From NCBI GenBank assembly GCA_003550325.1, contig QKWP01000225.1, positions 43,554 through 107,553 on the forward strand: a stretch of 64,000 bases of DNA. Reading direction: 5' to 3'. The translations under genes were made by a program, and so were the position numbers. Shown here in pieces: positions 58,201 through 64,000 of this stretch; position 1 is the first letter of the stretch, and the number at the start of each line of letters is the position of its first letter. The notes under the pieces are model-generated. The model made no database searches. It saw only the letters and a list, made by a program, of their open reading frames with translations, and was not told the origin of the DNA. This DNA comes from Gigaspora rosea. Lineage: Eukaryota; Glomeromycota; Glomeromycetes; Diversisporales; Gigasporaceae.

Positions 58201-60618
58201 CTGGATTAGGTTTGATGTAGGTTGGGTCTGACCTGGGTCAGGTTTAATCTAAGTCAGGTTTGACCTGGGTCAGGTTTAATTAATTAGAGTTGGGTCAGAC
58301 CCAAGTTGGGTTTGACATGGGAGGCGGGTCAGACCCGGGTCGACATGGGACGGGTCAGACCTGGGTCAGGTTTGGCATAGTGCAGGTCAGATTAAAGTCG
58401 GGTTTGACATGAGGTGGGTCAGACCCGTGTCGGGTTTTGACCCAAATGGGTCTGATCCAAGTTAGGCCCAAATCTGACCCAATCTGACCTATTAAGACCC
58501 CTAGTAGTCGAGGGTTTTTTTTTGAGTTTTATAGTTGCATGACAGTGCAAGGACCATCATTAGCAATTTTTGGGCCCCATGGCTACAGGGGCAGTGTAGC
58601 GACCTTTATTAGTAGACAACACGGGTCAAAATGATACACATCAGTATAATATCGGTTACCCGATATGTAATATATATATATATGATATGTGACCAATATG
58701 TGTAAGATATATTTATACATATACCCAATATGTGTAGAGTTCATGTAGGATATCAGACACATATCAGGTACATATAGTATACATATAGTATATATATTAT
58801 ATACGTATCGGGTACATATCATATATATAAATTCTGTAATACATCTTGTACCCGATATAGACAGTAAACAATTATCTTATACATATCGGGTATATAATAT
58901 ATATAATTTTACAATATACCAATATATGTAAAATATTTTAATTCAATTCAAATTTTTTTAATTCAATTAAAATATTTTTCAAAAAATCAAATTTTTATTA
59001 AAATTTTTTTAAATTACAATCAATAAATAAATATACTAAATAACTGATAATAATTAAAAATTAAAATTCAATTACAAAAATCTATCTTCTAATATTAGCA
59101 AATTATTTGCATATAATAATGCACAGGTGCATTATTTATTTTTTTTGATTCAAAATAGTGCCATCTAAAATATATTATATTGTATATTTTGACGCAATTC
59201 TTGTATAACCCAAATTTGTTAAAATAATTCAAATTCTGTTTATCTGCATAATTATATACAAATATAGTAATCAAAATTGGTAATTAGCTAAATTAATAGT
59301 TGAAATAACGAAACATATTTACAAGTAATAAAATAACATAATAATAGGTAGGTCTAAAAAGATAGAGCTTAATAATATTAAGCATATAACTACTTACACA
59401 AAGCTAATTTTAATCTATTGTTGTGATTTGCAAAATTTCGTAGATTTTGTAGATTAGCTAAAAAAAAAAATGATAACAATTTAGTAATGTTTTATACTTT
59501 ATTTTTGCTAATTTCTAATAATAAATATGTAATAAATACCTTATTTTTGTTGATTAGAAATAATAAAGGCGTATCTATATTTTATATACAATGATAAATA
59601 CCTGCTTAATATCTCATATCATGTGCTTAAAATTCTATTTTTGTTTTAATATAAAAAAGTTTAATAATTTTGTAAATATAATAATAAAAACTCAAAAAAA
59701 TAATTTTTACTTGTGGAATTAATATTTAATCTGTATACCATAAATTCAATTTCTCTTAAGAAATAAATACTTTTGGAATTGTCTTTTTTGATTTTGATTC
59801 AATTTCAATAATAGTGTTCAACAATGTATATTCTACTAACGTCTCTAATTTTGGCAAACTTTTGATAATAAATAAATGCAAAACAAATTAAAAAAATATG
59901 TTTAATAAAAATAAAATAAAAAAGAAAAATAATTATAAAATAAAATAATAAATAAAAGCTTATTATACTATAATATAAATGAAAATAAATAATCTTCTCC
60001 TGGTGTTTTGTCTTGTTTTACTTGTATATTGTTATTATATATTGTTATCGTATAAAGGACAAACTAAAGTAAAAAAAAATAATAATAATTGAGTTTTATC
60101 TTTAATAATAAACAAATACTGATTTCTAATAATAAACATATGCCTAATGCCTTACCTTTACAGATTTCTAATAATTAATAAATATCTTATATCATATTTT
60201 TATCAATTTCTAATTATAAATAAATGCTTTAAACTTATCTCATTAATAAATAAATATCTAATACCCTATTTTTGCCAATTTTTTTTTAACAAATAAATTC
60301 ATTATGTTTGTCTTGTTCAATTTCAATTTCATTTAGATAATGGTCAACGGTATACATTTTACTGATGCTTTCTATCTTTGCTAACTTTTGATAATAAATA
60401 AATATGAAAACAAAATCAAAAATATGTTAAAAAAAATTAATAATAAATAAATAATAAATAAAAACTTACTATACAATAATATAAATAAAAAAAGAATAAT
60501 GGAATCCAGAAACCTTTTGGTGTTTTGTCTTATTTCATTTGTATATTATATTGTTATTAAATATCCGTATTAATTTTTGGTAATGTCAAGATCTGCATTA
60601 TGAATTAATTATAGATCA
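54856..60618. repeat. 2.89-kb near-identical direct repeat flanking an N
   Basis: 54856-57728 and 57745-60618 align at an offset of 2889-2890 with only a handful of differences (for example aatttaaat/aattaaaat near 56086/58975 and an A-run length near 56570/59460). N57729 sits at the joint; the 15 bases after it match 54719-54733, so the second copy lacks about 120 bp. Contents per copy: GGGTCAGACC array, TACATATCGGGTA-rich palindromes (55735-56010) and AT-rich sequence. No gene. Confidence 0.9.
55255..55614. mobile_element. hAT-type end with GGGTCAGACC repeats (right)
   Basis: Ends CTATTAAGACCCCTA, complementary to the 50558 end TAGGGGTCTTAG. More than a dozen GGGTCAGACC/GGGTCAGGTTT units. 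A duplicate lies at 58144-58503. Confidence 0.6.
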
Positions 60619-61022
60619 TAATATTAGTATTTCATTATTGCTAACTATTGTTATAAAAAACTGGCACTAGGATTCTTTCTTCTATCCTATAAGAAATAAC
60701 ATCCATGAACTATCGGGAATAGTATTTTTGTATTTTCTATACAAACTTAAAAAAAATATATATAAATTTATTAATAAAACCAAAAGAATTGAACAAAAAA
60801 AACTGATATTTAGCAATAGTAGCTTCTGATGTCTTTTTTTTTGGATTTAATTTTCTTGGGACCATTTTTATATTTGATAAATACAGTACTATATAAACTC
60901 AGAATAATATCCAAAGGCATTATTTTGGTAGAAAAAACCAAACTTGGATATAGGTTCATGTGATTATCACTTTATTTCTCTAATTATAAAAAACGTAATA
61001 CATACAAAATAATTATATAGTA
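60619..61022. other. Non-coding interval downstream of the 61-kb pseudogene
   Basis: AT-rich, no gene or bordered element recognised. Confidence 0.4.
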
Positions 61023-62346
61023 TTACTTTCTATGTTTCTTTGATTTCTTCTTTTTTTCTTTTTTCTTATTTGATCGCTTCTTTGATTTCTTTTCTTTTCC
61101 ATTTTTCTTCTTTGTATTTTTACTAGTATCACTATTATCGTCACTATCATTATTATCATCATCTTCATTATTATCATTACCTTCATTGCTTTTTTCTGAA
61201 TCATAGATCGGAATATTCTCAATAGGAAAGTTTAATTTCTTAAGAGCTTCATTAGTTAAACACCAAGTAGGAGTACCAAAAGGTGGAAAACAGGTTTGCT
61301 GAATATATTTTTGACTTGTAATTCTCAATCTTTTTAAAGCTGGCTGTTTTTTGCGTAATAACTCAACAACTGGATTAATTCAATTATGTAATAAATTTAA
61401 AAGCTTGTAAAAAATAATAATTATATAAATTAATATTCAAATATTTAAATATAAATATTCACTATATAGGAATTTGTCAAACCAACTATAACTATAGTAG
61501 AAAATTTACTTGCAGCATTAGATCGCCACTATTTATTATAAATGTATATAGATGTTTTTTTTTGATAGTTATAATCTTCTGAATCTGTTTCTTCCCACTC
61601 TTCTGAATGATATCACTGTCTTTTAATATTGCTACCAAATCACTTTGTGGATACTTCATGATATGAGGATCCTTCATAGCAAGTAAATAGTCTACAGCAC
61701 TTACTCTTCTTTGTTTTTTCTAATAAATAATTTAATTTAAATAAAAATTATATGTAAACTCTAAAGCTATACTATGTACTAATACTTACGTCTTTTACCA
61801 TTGAATTTTTTGCTTTTCTTCTTCTGTTTCTTTCAACTTGCTTATCACCTTGTTTTCTAATATTAAATTCACAATGATGTGCACGCCACCTTCCATACAA
61901 CATTTTAAGAAGTTCCTGTTGTAATACATTATACTTTTTGTTAACTTTTTTGCATAATGCAGGAAGTAATTTAGTTATAATATCATTTTTTTGATCAGCC
62001 CAGGTAAGCTTTTCATCAATATAGTAAATATCCTTAAGAGCAGAATCACACCAAATGAATACTTCTTTTGTAAAAAATATTTAATAAAGGTAAATATTTT
62101 AATATATATATAAATACAAAATAAAAATAATACTTTCTTTGATTCACTCATATGACTCAGAATCCAAATATTCTATTGTTTTTTTATTTTCAAAGAAGCA
62201 GACAGTAAAGATGAAGAAGTAGATAAAGAAGTTAAAGAAGGCGCTGAAGAGGAGGAAGAAGAGCTACTAGTGGATATTTTGCTTTCATGATTACTTTTAC
62301 TCTCAGATGTTTCGTTTTGTTTATTTTGCTTTTTTTTATTCTTCAT
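61023..62346 (-). pseudogene. Broken 4-exon gene, Ser-rich N-terminus and Lys-rich C-terminus, unknown function
   Basis: I do not recognise this protein. Exons read as 62134-62346, 61790-62064, 61510-61719 and 61023-61403; phases agree at all three junctions, which supports a single gene. The N-terminus is a run of serines; the middle holds a Trp/Arg-rich stretch (MLYGRWRAHHCEFNIRKQG); the third exon includes KKQRRVSAVDYLLAMKD; the tail is acidic (NEDDDNNDSDDNSD) and then nearly pure Lys/Arg/Ser, as in nucleolar or chromatin proteins. Three lesions are visible: a one-base shift near 62190-62196 (the serine frame ends at TAG 62173-62175, while the +1 frame continues FENKKTIEYLDSESYE); TGA at 62144-62146; and TGA at 61380-61382, where the context HN*INPVVELL suggests an original Trp. 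Lesions of TGG or CGA to TGA type fit cytosine deamination. Sequencing error cannot be excluded for the shift. Confidence 0.55.
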
Positions 62347-62962
62347 TTCTATAATCACAAAAGTATAAAAATAATTTAAAAAATAAGCTTTTTATCAAAA
62401 GTACTAAGATTCTATATTTATTTTTTAAACAATATAAAACTAAATATAAATATAATTATATATATATACCTCTTAAAATGATAAATGATTGCAAAGAACC
62501 TAGTGTCCAAGACATATTATTTGTATCAAGAAAGAATAAAAGTGCTTGATGGTTTCAAGTTACACCACAAAAAAAAATATTCTTGTGACCCAACAACTCG
62601 TGCAAACGAAGTAAAAAAAAACAGACTCGTGTCAAACAAAGTGAAAAAAAACGAACTCGTGTCAAACAAAGTGAAAAAAATCAGTAAGAAAAAAATACTA
62701 TTCATCAAAATAAAAAGTTTGTTTATGTTACACCACAAAAGAGGAGCTTGACAATCTCGTATTTAAAAAAAAATAGTATCTATCAGAAACTAAAAAAAAA
62801 AATATTCTGGTAGGACTAATATTTAATTGACAAAGTGCAAAAGAGAAGAAAAAAAGAATAGCGTATCAATTTTTTTTTAAAGTTTATTTATGTTTCACAA
62901 GATATTTAACTAGCATCTGGTACCCGATAGCTATAAATGGGTAATACGAATAGTATAGCCTA
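62347..62962. repeat. Short minisatellite and AT-rich flank
   Basis: 62605-62685 has three ~27-bp units (AAAAACGAACTCGTGTCAAA). The 88-codon frame across it encodes repeated VSNKVKKNE and is probably a by-product. GTTACACCACAAAA occurs on both sides of the repeat (about 62560 and 62728). Confidence 0.5.
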
Positions 62963-63488
62963 TTAGGGTGGTAACTTAACTAAGTAAATCAAAATTATGT
63001 GATTTTTCACGTTATACAAATGAAAATCAATTTTAATTATATATTGATATCAATTTATTAAAATTGATTACTTTAAAACAACGCAACTTAATGAAAACCC
63101 AATGAATTACTCACAAGTAACTTATTAAATATTGGAGAATAAAGTTACGCTTTCGGATTTTCTACTAACATATAAATTTTAATGTTCATCTTATAAAACG
63201 TAAAAAAAAATTAGAATTTAAACGTACAAGTCAAAACTTTAATAGAATTTTAGCAAAAAATCGGCGTAACTTTTTAGAGATGACTTCGGTGAAGAGTTTT
63301 CAATTAAAAGAAATTAGACAATATCAAGGCGGGTTCTTTAGAATTTTGAGTGTTGCTTATTAATTAAATATATGTAATATGATATTTAATCGATTATTTT
63401 AAATTTATTGATTAAAATCTAATCATAGTAAAATTATTATTAGTATTGCTGACATAATTTTGATTTACTTAGTTGAGTTACTACCCAA
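62963..63488. mobile_element. 526-bp hAT-like MITE, TTAGGGTGGTAACTTAACTA end
   Basis: TTAGGGTGGTAACTTAACTA at the left; GTTGAGTTACTACCCAA at the right; 8-bp TSD ATAGCCTA (62955-62962, 63489-63496). Arms continue through AAGTAAATCAAAATTA. Confidence 0.8.
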
Positions 63489-63496
63489 ATAGCCTA

Positions 63497-64000
63497 TGCA
63501 TAAATATCAGAAATTAAAGATGATATAATATTGGGTTTATCAATTTTCTCACCAATTCCTATTGAACACATAGAAATTTGTATTTGATTGTACGAAATAT
63601 AAATCATCAGATTTGAAATTTCAAATAACGGTATGAATGTCAAGTAATAAAATATACCGTTAAAGAGTTTAACAAGAAACATATATTATACTACAGAGAA
63701 GTTTTTGTTAGGACTCAAAAGACAGGTTTGATTTTTTTGTAATTTATATTATACAGATCCTGTAATAGGTTTAGAACTTATGATAACAATAACAAAAAAA
63801 TTTTATACCGATAAATTTACAACTTTGGTGATCACACATATTTCACATATTTCTATCTGATCTACATAATCTATATGCGGCATAATTTTAAAACATTTAA
63901 AATGTTCGTATAATTCGAATTGGAAGCAGTCAAAATTTGGGGTCTGTTGAAGCAGAAATATAAATCCTAAATAATCTCAAAAACCCGGATCATATAATTG
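63497..64000. other. Window end, non-coding as far as seen
   Basis: A 62-codon minus-strand frame (63494-63682) has no recognisable domain. No other feature. Confidence 0.35.

Noticed and set aside
55694-58822. Two identical 79-codon frames (55694-55933, 58583-58822)
   Set aside because: Translation of TATATG/ACATAT palindromic sequence; identity reflects the 2.9-kb repeat, not selection.
54856-60618. Recent biological tandem duplication
   Set aside because: Possible, but the single N exactly at the joint makes an assembly artefact the simpler explanation.
62485-62751. 88-codon Lys-rich protein
   Set aside because: The frame runs through a three-unit 27-bp minisatellite and is open by composition; the opposite strand is open too.

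Overview
This window looks like a piece of a very AT-rich, intron-rich and transposon-saturated fungal nuclear genome. The closest match I can think of is an arbuscular mycorrhizal fungus of the Rhizophagus type (Glomeromycotina). The reasons are short GTAAGT..TTTAG introns including a 17-nt microexon, fungal-type P450s and a fungal-type acetyl-CoA synthetase, very dense MITE and hAT-like debris, and repeat copies that have lost CpG to TpG/CpA. The organism is inferred, not proven.

Only three intact protein genes are visible, all on the minus strand. Two are paralogous 13-exon cytochrome P450s (7280-9680, 489 aa; 31306-33675, 490 aa) in a segmental duplication about 3.2 kb long whose copies lie about 24 kb apart. 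The third is a 3-exon cytosolic acetyl-CoA synthetase (35231-37478, 656 aa). Two broken genes were reconstructed. One is a lysine-tailed protein of unknown function with two TGA stops and one frameshift (61023-62346). The other is a BED-finger transposase fragment split by a transposon (52200-53935).

Nearly everything else is repeats. At 0-6 kb there is a 2.4-kb hAT-like element with ATGCGCAT subterminal repeats, nested Harbinger-type MITEs and two covarying hairpin motifs. From 6.2 to 10.2 kb lies P450 copy A with its flanking repeats. At 10.8-19.5 kb MITEs are nested several levels deep. At 21.3-22.9 kb a 677-bp direct repeat abuts a single N. At 23.2-29.6 kb there is a tandem array of exon-like modules, interrupted by other sequence including a retroposon of about 1 kb. 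At 31-38 kb lie P450 copy B and ACS. At 42.6-48.4 kb a 5.8-kb hAT-like element contains at least nine further insertions. From 49 to 55.6 kb there are more retroposon copies, an empty/filled site pair and nested hAT-like elements. At 54.9-60.6 kb a 2.9-kb near-identical direct repeat is split by one N. From 61 to 64 kb lie the pseudogene, a short minisatellite and a further MITE.

Elements were delimited by terminal inverted repeats (TIRs) and target-site duplications (TSDs) read directly from the sequence. The most distinctive items are a family of ~1-kb A-tailed retroposons with tRNA-like A/B boxes and 9-16 bp TSDs, the exon-module array, a MITE shared upstream of both P450s, and the empty/filled site pair that also shows CpG decay.
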